DNA from: Toxotes chatareus
Taxonomy: Eukaryota > Chordata > Actinopteri > Toxotidae
NCBI GenBank assembly: GCA_016801885.1
Contig: CM028898.1
Span: 3,639,177 to 3,703,176 of the forward strand
DNA length: 64,000 nucleotides
Direction: 5' to 3'
Position 1 is the first letter of the stretch. Each line of letters begins with the position of its first letter. The notes beneath the pieces are model-generated. The model did no database searches and had not been told where the DNA came from. It was given only the letters and a program-made list of their open reading frames with translations. Shown here in pieces: positions 1-10,075 of the stretch. The position numbers and the translations under genes were made by a program.

Positions 1-2440
1 GTGGTACAGATGTAAAGTCCAATTATTCATTCATTATAATATAATAAGACTCATAAAACAGATTGTTTTCAGTACTTGTAAACAAATAATTCACATTATT
101 GTACATTTTAATCATCTACTCCTCTGCACCTGGCAGCTAACGAAAATCATCACAATTTACAGCCGCTGTAAAAACAATACAAATATGTAGTGGGGCCATG
201 CAGAATCTCTGCTTGACTGAGACCTGCGTCACACTGATGATTACTGATCTTTTATCTGGAACACAAAAGTCAGTTGAGTGAGTGTGTCTCATCATCATCT
301 GGCTTTTATAGGCAGAAGCCATAACATTACCACGACAGAGCATTGTATCCATCTTTAAGTTGTAGATGAGTTGTTACTAGTTAGTCGATAAATTTTGATA
401 GAACAGATGAAAGGATATTTACTGGCGTTTCTTGGAGAGCAGTTGGCACCTCTATAAACCTCAGACTTCCCTTAATCAGATCAAGATTCAAATTCCTGAG
501 CAGGTTTTGCCAGTGGTTCCAGGTGTGCTTGGCACGCGGAATGCTGCTGGTCTTCCAGCAGACGGAGGGGTTTGGAAAGGAAGTGTGACAATGAAGGATC
601 CATGTCTGGAAAAGCAGCTGGAACTGCAGGGAAAAGAGCCTTATTTTGAAACTACAAAAGGAATTAAAATAATCAGAACTAGGCAGCTGAGGTCTAAATC
701 TGACTGTGGACAGTAACTCCATGTGACACTGAGCGGAAATAAGAACAATAAATGCAAACGGACACTGCAGCTTACAGGATGTGTTCATCAGTGTGTAGGA
801 CTGGAACATGTTGACATGACTTTTCCACTGTGCTGCAGCATGTTAAGAAAAGAGCCCAAACCCAATGAGATACAATGATAAAACCACCTGCTGCTGGATG
901 ACTGTTCAACATCCCTGTACTTGAGGCGATTGTATGAATAAGGACCAGAGCAAAGACACATTTAGAGGGAGCTGAGGGTGGAAGGAAAATATGGAGGTGC
1001 AAGCAAAAATAAAGAAATAGCAAGTGACATGAAAAATTGTGAAAGTGATGGAACGCGGGACATGAGTGGTGGATAAAAAAGCAGAAAATTCCACAAAACG
1101 TTCCGCACAATTCATCAGGACACAAAGACTGTTGATTGTGGCTGACATTTAGCGAGCAAGCAGCTGTGTGCCTGAAGAGCCACTTTCTGCTATTTCACGG
1201 GACCAGGTCTTTTCTGAGAGGACAATTAAAATGTCCATATTTATAATGTCATTCTTGTTAGCGAATTAGATAGTTGCCACACACAAGCTTGGAAACACAG
1301 ATTTGACATTTAGTGGCTCTGTGGGGAAACTAAAATAAAGGAAGGGAGAAGGAGGGATTGCTACTGGAGCTTGTCAGCTCAGGCCTTTCCTTTTAATGTT
1401 CAGCTTTCATCCAAAATAATTATGGTTTTCCCTTCCAGATGATTGATAATCTTTGTACTGACGTGTGGAGCCTCAGCCTCTCCACATACTAAGAGTGATT
1501 GAAGGGTTTGTGCACGTCCATGATTTGGTAATCATGAGCCAATTAGGACTGAAGATTGTCCCATCCATTCCATTCCTTTACTAGGATCAATAATCAGAGC
1601 AGGAGTCTGTGCAGCCCAAAGCACATAACTGCCTGTTCTTGACCACTTCAAATTCACCTCTCAGCTTTTCTGTTTTCCTGCTCCACCGCTGTTCTCTTCA
1701 CTAATTCAAATGCCTGGAGCACGTGTGAATAGCATTAACAGGTTATGAAGTGTTGGTGTGCATTCTGAATAAAACTTAACCCTAAAGTTGAAATTTGGGA
1801 GTTTACATTTTCCCATAAAACACTAACCTCGTTCCTGACTCACAACTTAATGACCTCAGCGATTTAAAATAGTCTGGTGTTGCCCCCCTCCCGCCCCCCT
1901 TTCCAAAATAGAAATTGTCTGATATGAGCACAATGTCCAACTGAATAATCGAGGGAAATTTAATTATCAAGCTAATAAATACACTCCACTGTCAACACCA
2001 GCTGCTGGGATCTAGCTCATTTAAATACCAACAAGGACAGACAGTAAGATTACTCCAGCCACTCCATTCCCGAGCCTTAAATTAAATATACTAGTGTCAA
2101 ATGTGTCAAATGTATCTAAAGTGCCTGTGTACTATTTTTTTTCCAGAGTGTTTTTGTCCCTCTTTAGGCATAAAAAAACCAATGCAAATTAAATTTTGTT
2201 TATGAACCTGTTTTTCATGGAGTTACAAACATGTCCATTCTGTGTGAAAACATTTTTAATGCTGCTAATCTGATGTTTTATCACAACATTGTCTGTGGGG
2301 TGTACAAGTGTTCTTTCTCCCCTCTGATTTGCTATCATCCTCTCACATAATCATGCCCATAGCAATCTAATAACTTAATGTACTTAAATACAGTGCTAAA
2401 ATAAATGTTTAAATTTGTTATTGTCCACCACTGTTTACAG
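1..2440. other. No gene recognised
   Basis: I recognise no gene, RNA or transposon here. Open frames on both strands between about 380 and 1150 overlap each other, have no splice context and show no family motif. There is a C-rich patch near 1885-1905. The stretch reads as ordinary teleost intronic or intergenic DNA. Confidence 0.6.
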
Positions 2441-2506
2441 GGATGTCTGTCCAGTGTGATCTGCATGTCTACTCAGGCCGTCAGTCCGGTAATTGAAGAC
2501 AGATGG
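2441..2506 (+). other. Candidate 66-nt internal exon (unverified)
   Basis: The stretch is preceded by an acceptor-like pyrimidine run ending in tttacag and followed directly by gtgagt. Its length is an exact multiple of three, and one frame is open throughout (22 codons, starting GCLSSVIC and ending IEDRW). The other two frames hit stops. No known protein is recognised. Exon-like coincidences of this size are expected several times in 64 kb, so this is a low-confidence call resting on splice-site quality only. Confidence 0.15.
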
Positions 2507-3345
2507 GTGAGTGTACAATGGGTTTGTATGACTCACCTGCCCTAACCAGCTGACTCATCAGGGACCTGAGACATGACATAAGATCAGTGATGATGATAAA
2601 GGGCAATAGATATTTTTATAGATGAGGAGACTTGTTTTTTCTGTTCCAGTCTATTCAGTTGTCACTCTGGTTTAAAAGCAGAACTTCCAACAACTGGAGG
2701 GAGTTTACCACAGTAAACAACGACTGACTGTGGTAACAGCATTTTAACTGCACAAAGATTCTTTCATTACCGACATAGACCTCATCAGACATGAACTACT
2801 CCTCTCCTCTCTGCTTTGGCAGCAGAAACAGTCTGATATTACTCATAGCTTTTTATATGAATCACATATTCTTAATGTTATTCTTCGTCTTTGTGAATAT
2901 TATTTTATAGGCCCTTATAATAATTCCTACACTTATTTAAAGTACTTCATCCATAGTTCTGACAATGTTGCTTCTCATAAATTTCTCTGCCTCTATCACA
3001 TGATCCTGCTCATAGCCGGATAGTTAAACTCAGAGTTAAAACAACAGCTTTGTGTGGAAACCTTTAGGAGCAAAGGTGCTCACTTTTTTTTTAAAAGTTC
3101 TGTTTACACTGTAAACAAATGTTAAAAGAATGGATTTATATGAAAAAAGGCAGTTGATGTCTCCTCTTGTACATAGTCTAACTTCACTTCTGTTGTGACT
3201 TTTTCAACAAAGCCCCTCCTATTAAAGTCCCACCAGAACAGCCTGTGTCAGATTTATAAAAACCCTGACAGCTTATGCAGGACTACAGGACAGCCAAGTC
3301 TCTCAAATCTGGATTTATTTGTCAATAAAAAATCAGGCTTATCCT

Positions 3346-3348
<3 letters not shown>
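2507..3348. other. No gene recognised
   Basis: This is AT-rich unique sequence with short T and A runs. No repeat family or exon-like structure is recognised. Confidence 0.6.

Positions 3349-3419
<71 letters not shown>
3349..3419. repeat. (AT)n microsatellite, 71 bp
   Basis: Uninterrupted alternating AT dinucleotides. The tract is self-complementary and could extrude a cruciform. It creates a spurious minus-strand open frame ending in a run of alternating Tyr-Ile codons. Confidence 0.97.
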
Positions 3420-3422
<3 letters not shown>

Positions 3423-4014
3423 TTTGAATTGAGATGCTGCCTTCACATTCTGAAGTGTGACTGAAAATAACAGATTATCAATAAGAGGTGAAATGAGCTC
3501 AGCTAATCTCACGTAATCTTCTCCAGATGTTGCAGCCTCACACAGCACTCTTTGGAGCACAATGTTCTGCTGGCTTCTTCTTCTCCGTGTCTGCAGTAAA
3601 TCTACATCTGTTCTTCTTCTTTCTTTTTTTTGATGACAGTACTCTGCATTAGATTGCAATGATACCATCACTGTTTTTTTCCCCAATGTGTCTGGTATAG
3701 AAAGATCACTCATGTTTTCCTTTGGAGGATCACAGTTATATTCTGGAGCCCTTGTGCTCATCTGTGTCCACTGAGTGTAGACACCACAAATACCAGGAAC
3801 ACACAGTGAATTTGTATTCAGCGGTGACCTGCGGGTAAATATATTCACCAAAATCCCAATGGATAAAAAACAAAGGGAACGGATGTTATAAAACATTCAC
3901 TGCAAAACCCAGAAGAGGCAGAGGATGAATACGCCCTTGAAATGATGTCAATGCACTGTAGGTGTTTAGGTTTCGGCTGCCCCACAGAATGTAAAAAAAA
4001 AATATATATATACT

Positions 4015-4017
<3 letters not shown>
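3420..4017. other. No gene recognised; open minus-strand frame without support
   Basis: A minus-strand frame of 185 codons runs from 3896 into the (AT)n tract. About 30 of its residues are encoded by the microsatellite. The rest has no recognisable domain, and there is no upstream promoter or splice context, so I do not call a gene. A short alternating AT run lies at about 4000-4010. Confidence 0.5.

Positions 4018-4052
<35 letters not shown>
4018..4052. repeat. (ATA)n trinucleotide microsatellite
   Basis: About 11 perfect ATA/AAT units, preceded by A-rich and AT-rich sequence. Confidence 0.95.
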
Positions 4053-5451
4053 TTAAGGGATCCAATTATTTATGATGTCCTTCCTGAGAGCTCAGCAGAG
4101 GCCAGGCTCCTGCTGTGATCGATGGAGGAATCCTCACGGACATGCAAACATCTTGCTGGAAGCGTGCACGGTGCTGACCTACGCCTGCCAGCCGCCCGTT
4201 GCTACAGACTGTGAGTGAGTGCATGTGTTTGACTGGAGGCAAGCCGGCTTGAAGTCTGTCACTCGTTGCATGTGTTTACTTGTGACCACAAATGTCCGCC
4301 TGAATCACTCCTGGAAACACTTCACTGCCTGCCCTGGGCGCGACTGTCTCGTGTAGCTGCAAATGAGAAAGAACGTGTCAGAGTGAAATGCATCTCCACG
4401 GGGAATAAAACGTATTAAATGGAAAATACAGCAGTGGCCATGAATGTGTCCCAGATCATTTTATGAACATGAGGGTGCATTGTCGACTTGTGAGATGATA
4501 CTAAAATTGAGCTGCATGTTGCTCACACAGGCACGGATAGAGTTTAATTCCCATCTGGGAAAGTGGTGCGCAAATGGAAACAAGGTTCTACAAAAGTAAT
4601 AAATAAATGCTGGAATCACAAAATAGGGATTAGCTTTTTTATTCAGGACCATCACGACGAGCACGGGAAGTATGAAATTGATTGGGATATTTAAGAGCTC
4701 TTTTATTTAAATATTCATCTCAGGTCAACTCTGCAAAGACATAAGGGGCAGCAGCTGCTTATAAATCTGCTCCTCTGGTAAAGTTGTTTCCATATTATTT
4801 ATTTGTACATTATTTAATAGGGAAATCAGCAGTGAGCAGTAACTACTTCTGAAGTTCTGTGAAGTTTGATTCTTTCTTTTGATATGTGTCTGTATGAACA
4901 GAACTTTTAAAGTTTTCCAGTTTTGTCCCTGATTGAGAATTGCACACCGTTACTGTAGATGAGCCTCACCAAACTCTGCTGATTCCTAGGAACAGTATCC
5001 ACATTTTAACAGGTATTTAGTGTATACTGCATGGAACCAGCACAGGAACATCCTGGCATACCCTGAAGTCCTCAGATGGTGCCTTTGTCATCATTCAGCA
5101 TACAGGTAGCAGTACAGGATGTGCAGAAAGTGTTGAGGGCAGCCAGTACAAGCAGGGGCAGGTACCACTGGCAGGAGGCTCATCAAAGTTCGTACAGCTA
5201 TGGCAAGACCCATGGACGGTTTCTGTGAGGTGAGCCTAGCGTTGTGCAGTGCACGACACATTGGCAAATGACAGTTTTGACCTAATGATGGTGCCAGGTG
5301 AAAAGTCAGTGAATCGGGTTAGTTGATATATTTTATCTTGTTTGGAAAATGAATGAAAAATGAAAAAAATTCTGTGGTAATCCACAAAATAAGATGGTCA
5401 AGACATGGCTCTACTCTGAGCCAGAGATGCCAGCCTGTGAGTAGGTGTTAT
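4053..5451. other. No gene recognised; somewhat GC-richer patch
   Basis: The interval from about 4090 to 4380 is visibly richer in G and C than its surroundings, but has no long open frame or splice pair that I trust. The rest is unique AT-rich sequence. Confidence 0.5.
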
Positions 5452-5550
5452 ATTTAAAGTCAAGGGGATCACCAAGGTCATCAGAACTCATTCACTGGGG
5501 GCCCACAGATGTCTGTATTAAATTTCATGGCAGTTGTACAAATAGCAGCA
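5452..5550 (+). repeat. Teleost interspersed repeat, fragment (copy 1 of 3)
   Basis: The text around ggggatcaccaaggtcatca and aatttcatggcagt matches a repeat I recognise as widespread in introns of spiny-rayed fishes (a block about GATCACC, CTCTGGGGACC and AAATTTCATGGCAATCC). Other parts of the same family appear near 27.7-27.96 kb and 44.08-44.15 kb. The family name is not assigned here. The copy is diverged and lacks its 3' end. Confidence 0.6.
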
Positions 5551-6094
5551 AACTGACTGAATGATGCATCAGCTGATATTGCCAAAAGCGCAAGTCACTC
5601 GTGATTCGGTGCCTGACAGCTTGGTAATTTGCAGAAGAAGAGTAAAAGTAACCATGAGAAGGTGAAAGCTTTTGTTAATGTTGCTAGAAGTGGTACAAAC
5701 CAGTGCAGACGGTCAAATCAGCACAAAACATCTGTTTACTTTTTCACAGTGCAACAAGAAAGCTACATTTCATTGGCCATCTCTGAGCAGGAGGTGACAA
5801 TTAGGTGCAGACATCTTCCTTCCTAATGATAATGTCCATGTGCTGCCAGGTTTCAAGTGTGATGTCCTGTCTTCAGCTCGTAATAAGGTCTCCAACCAAG
5901 CTGCATGGCCTTGAGACAGATATGTTTGAAAATGATTTTTGAGAGACGTGTAGAGGTGCCGGCTGGAAGTTAATTAAGCTGGAGCGGATGCAGAAATTAC
6001 AGAGACACAAAGAACAATTTGCAAGGACATAAATTAAACAGTGACTTGTGGGAAGCAGGGAAAACGGCTAAAGTTACTGGCAGCAACAGCCTGG
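5551..6094. other. No gene recognised
   Basis: Unique sequence without recognisable genes or repeats. Confidence 0.55.
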
Positions 6095-6543
6095 TTTTAG
6101 GTTCCCCTCTTCCCCCCCGTCTCCAGACCTTGCTTACTTCCCTCATTCTCCATGATCTTTCTCTCTCAGACCTGCATTCTTCATCCCCCTTCAGATGTCC
6201 CTGGACTTTTCTGCTTTCTGTTCCACTTGCTCATCTGTTTCACATCTCCCAGTTCTCTCATCGCTCATGCCACTATTTAAACCTGCCATTTTCAACACTT
6301 CTTTGTTGGGTCGTCTGCTTACGTTCCTGCTTATGTTCCCTTGTGTTTTCCCTGTGTCCCTGCTACCAGTGTGTATTTTTCTGTTGCTGCTGCTGCCTGC
6401 CTGTGTTCTTGCATGCCAGCTTGTTCATCTTGTTTTCCTGTAAGCTTGTTTTTTTCCACCATTAAAGGATCTTCACTGAATCTGCCTGCCTTTGAGTCTG
6501 GGTTTGGGTCCTCCCGGCCTGTGCTGCTTCCAGCAGCGTGACA
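6095..6543 (+). mobile_element. Decayed LTR-like repeat, pyrimidine-rich (copy 1)
   Basis: This is a long pyrimidine-rich stretch followed by an AATAAA-like attaaa, then a stereotyped 3' end: gcctgcctttgagtctg, then tttgggtcct, then gtgacaa. The same 3' end occurs at 43.95-44.02 kb. The layout (CT-rich body, poly-A signal, xGTGACA terminus) resembles solo LTRs of Ty3/gypsy-type retrotransposons common in fishes. The 5' terminus is not identifiable, and no gag or pol sequence is adjacent. Open frames of 60-150 codons across it simply translate the pyrimidine-rich DNA. Confidence 0.5.
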
Positions 6544-7319
6544 AATGAAGATAAACTCGGAATTAAGTGGATTTCAGGTTAATTTAAATTACAAGTCACT
6601 GTGAATATTGACTGATGATGAAGGATAATGAAGCAAAATAAGGTTTAGGGACACTGTGTCCATCTATTAGTTTTTACAATCCTTCCTGACAACACTTATT
6701 ACACTATTGTTAAGGGTAAAATGCTAAAGTTAACATAATTCAGGCAAAGAATTTCTTTCCTTCAGCCTGCTTTGTGCCCTGCTTCAGTCATGCAAGTCCA
6801 ACACGAGTATAATTAGGTAAATTTTGGGTCTGATTCAGAGTCTCCTAAATTTTGAATTCAAATATCAAACGCGTGATATTTAATTCTGTAGTGTGAATGT
6901 AACAGCGACGGAATATTGAGCAGAAACCTGCAGCAGCCAGGAACAGGATTTTGCATACTAACAACAAAACTTTATTTCCTACTCACATTGTAATCCACAG
7001 TTTTTTTTTCTTTCATATTTTGTTTTCTTTGGAGCACATAGTGCACACAAGTGTGACCAGCTGATGACGACAGTATCCCTCCATGTTTGTTTAGTCATGT
7101 TTGATCATGTGAGATTCTGTATCCCCAAATCTCTGGATGTTTAGTGTGAACGCCAAAGAGTGTGTTCCTCCGTATTTACTGAAGCGTCTGGTGTGTGTGT
7201 GTCCTTATGACTAAAATATAAAAAATTGGTTGAATTCATCGTTATGTGTGTGGCCTCCCACGGCTGAATGTGTTAGTAAACACTGGCTCATTTACACAGA
7301 GAGCAAAAATGGTGAAACT
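6544..7319. other. No gene recognised
   Basis: Unique sequence with a T run near 7000 and a short GT run near 7192-7203. Confidence 0.55.
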
Positions 7320-7432
7320 ATGTGATATGATGTTACGTGGTGCAGTGCTGCACAATGCTGTGCTACATGACACTTTACATTACAATGCTGAATGACACTA
7401 CAAAATGCTACGTGATGCTAAGTGATGCAGCT
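7320..7432 (+). repeat. Degenerate short-period array (ATGCTACGTG-like)
   Basis: The words atgctacgtg, gtgctacat, atgttacgtgg, atgctaagtgatgc and aatgctgaatgacac recur at spacings of roughly 10-15 bp across about 110 bp. The period is not exact. It looks like an old tandem array that has decayed. Confidence 0.55.
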
Positions 7433-8824
7433 GATGTGTGTTGCACATTGACTTGTATTGCCTGGTCAGAAATAGTGGATATGAGAGTGGTGTTGATCTT
7501 CTCATCCTACTCTCTGTCAGAAAGAAAAGAAGCTTATTTCCCAAAAGAGAGACCTGAGCCTTTTTGTGGCAGGATGACATCATCACGCTACTCAAAGTTG
7601 TCGAAGTCTGTCCTCAGAAATATCTAAACACTGGTCATTTAACTCATTTAAACAAAGGACCAGTGAATGCCGCCACAGCACTATTGATATCCTACTTTTC
7701 ACATAATTGCTTTCAGCTACTTCCGTGTGCCACAGCTTGCTGTATGTTCCTTTGAATGTGTAGGTGGAGGACATGAGTCACAGCGATGTCCCCTATTAAA
7801 CTTAACAGCACCGGTAAGGCCTCAACCTGGCATCTTTGGCCCAGAGACAAGAGTTGTTTATTTTGGGACTGCATCTTTCTGCAAATTTTTTTTTTTTTTT
7901 CCTTTTGGCCACATAATTTGTGTGTTCTGCTGTGGAAATTTGTTAAGTGTCTTTCCAATTAAGAGCTCATGCAAGAATGCATACATTATCACTCACTGAT
8001 CAAGTGGGCATTTATCCCAGTGGGATGAAGAGATGCTTCAATAATAACAATCAAGGTAATTAATTGAACTATAATTAATACCACTGGGGATGTGGAAAAT
8101 TTTTAATGCTTAAAGCATCAGAGGACTTATAGGTCTCTGCCTGTTGATGGTAAGGAAAGAAACGTCAGTGTTCAGTTAGAGCACAGACAATAGAGACGTA
8201 TGAATCATGGTGAATGAATGTAAGCCAGCAGAATGTAACAATAGTTGAACAGTTTAACCCCATTGCTCATTTTCCATTCCAAGCTTTTCAGTATAGGAGA
8301 GTATTTCTCAGAAATCTGAGAAAAAACAACAACAAAAAAGGACTTTTACCAAGCGATATACTCAATATTCTAAAAGAAAAGAAATAATAATCTGGGAGTG
8401 ATCCATGATTTAAAAAAGCAGATTAGAAGTAAACACTGAAAAACATTTACACGTTTGCACTTTCTATTGTACTGCAACAATTCCTCTGAAATGCCAAAGT
8501 CAGGCTTTCAAAGAAGCGGAAAGGTTGGAATAATACATAAGAGAAATGATTCATTTGCTGAGTGCGGCCAGTGACGTGGGGATTTTCAGTGATGAGGGCA
8601 GAGAGCAGCGTTTGTGCCAGCTGACACACTCTCAGTAATTACAGCTCTGCTCTCACACCTGCAGCCTGTAGAGACGAGGTGAGGACGTGAGAGTCTGAAA
8701 GAGAATTCGTGGTGGTAAAGGGGGGGATTCCCACATATTACTTGTAAATTATACATTTGTGCTATGAAAAAAAAGCACAATCCCTCAAAATTAAATTTGT
8801 GGTGTAAAGTTTGGCTTCAGACTT
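7433..8824. other. No gene recognised; T run and TAATTA cluster
   Basis: A T run lies at 7886-7900. Two TAATTA-type cores sit close together at about 8056-8080, a pattern seen in homeodomain-bound enhancers but also common in AT-rich DNA. Overlapping short frames on both strands carry no recognisable domain. Confidence 0.5.
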
Positions 8825-8849
8825 AAAAAAAAAAAAAAAAAAAAAAAAA
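8825..8849 (+). repeat. Poly-A tract (25 A)
   Basis: Uninterrupted run of 25 A. No retroposed gene is recognisable immediately upstream, so it may be a simple homopolymer or the tail of an old SINE or processed copy. Confidence 0.95.
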
Positions 8850-9559
8850 TCCGGTACAGGCCTTTCTCCATGGTTCAGTCTGTTTGATTGAAGACACGGT
8901 TTTCACTTTGAAAATAAAAGTGGTATGCGGTCTATCTAGTTTCAAGTATTGTTTTTCAGATTGTGGGTCTTTTCTCCCAATGAGATTAATAAATATGTAC
9001 AAGTTGTTTCTGACAAAGAACATACTGTACAGCATCTGATCGCCATGAACTGCTGACAGAGATATTCAGAACCAACCAGATGCAGATAGAGATCACCTTC
9101 TCTCATTCACTACAGATTTCTTCCTTTTTTCTTAGTTCATTGGGGAAATGTGAACATATGAAATTAGCCAAACACAACACGGCTCACCTCTGTGTCCCTC
9201 TTAAAGGCTCTTCATTTTACAATCTAAATCAGAAGCACTCGTGATTTATTTAAAAGTAGAGTAAAGCCCCATTCAGGCTGGATTTATTTGTTTAGGTCAG
9301 GTGGGGTGATTTTAATATTACCTGTGGTTTTATTCCCGTCTGAGGCATGTGTGTGAAGTATGCGGGTATTATAGCTGCAATTACCCATGGCTTTGTAATG
9401 TCTCAGCCTCAGGTGGGTACTGGTGTTCTCTTCTGAGCCCTGTTTAATATTTGGTAGCAATTTCTCATATATTATATTCACTGTTTGTTAATACTGATAC
9501 ATCAATGTTTAAGATACAGTTTACTGTTCACATTTGTTGAGGTGGTGCTGGTTTTACCG
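8850..9559. other. No gene recognised
   Basis: Unique sequence. Minus-strand frames at 8823-9035 and 9284-9481 have no recognisable motif, and the first only extends through the poly-A tract. Confidence 0.55.
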
Positions 9560-10075
9560 ACCTTATACTGTGTAACATCCTGTTAATCATGGCCTCTTTC
9601 CTGTTGCAAACTCGTGTGTCTTGTCGTTTCAGTTGTTCCTGCCCTCATGCGTCTCCTGCTCCCTTGATCCACCACACCTGCCCCTGGTTTTGCTACGCAC
9701 CAGTCAGCTGCAACATTAAAACCAGTAATTGGTTTTAATGTCGTGGCCGACTGTGGCTCAGTGTATACTCCCCTGGTTTCCCTGTTCCCCTGCCAGATTG
9801 TTCATCCTCATGTGTTCATCAGTTTCCAGTATTTTTCTTAGTGTTGGTCTCTATGTTTTTTTTTTTTTTGTCTTTGCTTTGTTCTCTGGTTTTTGGATTT
9901 TTGCCTACTCCCTGCCTGGATTTGTTAGTTTGATTCAGAGTGATTACCTGTGCATGACTGCCTGGCTTTCCAGTAAAAGCCTTTGCCTTTTTGAACCTTA
10001 CCTCGTGCCCTGAGTCTTTCTCTGCGTCTAAGTCTCTGATCCACCGAGAAGTGTTGCAGTTTACTGTTATGTAGT
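9560..10075 (+). mobile_element. Possible second LTR-like repeat, diverged
   Basis: A T/C-rich body is followed by an AGTAAAAGCC poly-A-signal-like word and a 3' part reading cctcgtgccctgagtcttt. The general plan is the same as the copies at 6.1-6.5 and 43.65-44.02 kb. The resemblance is compositional rather than base-by-base over most of the length, so assignment is tentative. A 53-bp palindromic element sits inside it. Confidence 0.3.
9701..9753. repeat. 53-bp palindromic element (copy 1 of 3)
   Basis: The left arm (cagtcagctgcaacattaaa) and the reverse complement of the right arm match at about 20 of 25 positions, with aaaacc/ggtttt close to the centre. Related copies lie at 33673-33708 and 39690-39744. 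This arrangement of the motif CAGCCACAACATTAAAACC facing its own complement is a teleost short inverted repeat that I recognise without being able to name it. It interrupts the surrounding LTR-like repeat. Confidence 0.7.

Noticed and set aside
432..809. Opposing frames of 94 and 142 codons
   Set aside because: Both strands are open in the same interval, no motif was recognised and no splice sites frame them. I considered a LINE origin but found no conserved block.
3339..3896. 185-codon minus-strand open frame, the longest in the window
   Set aside because: Its C-terminal part is the translated (AT)n microsatellite. The remainder shows no domain, no splice context and no promoter.
6019..6541. 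Three overlapping forward frames rich in Ser, Leu, Phe and Cys
   Set aside because: They translate the pyrimidine-rich LTR-like repeat. Several frames of the same DNA are open at once, which is a composition effect.
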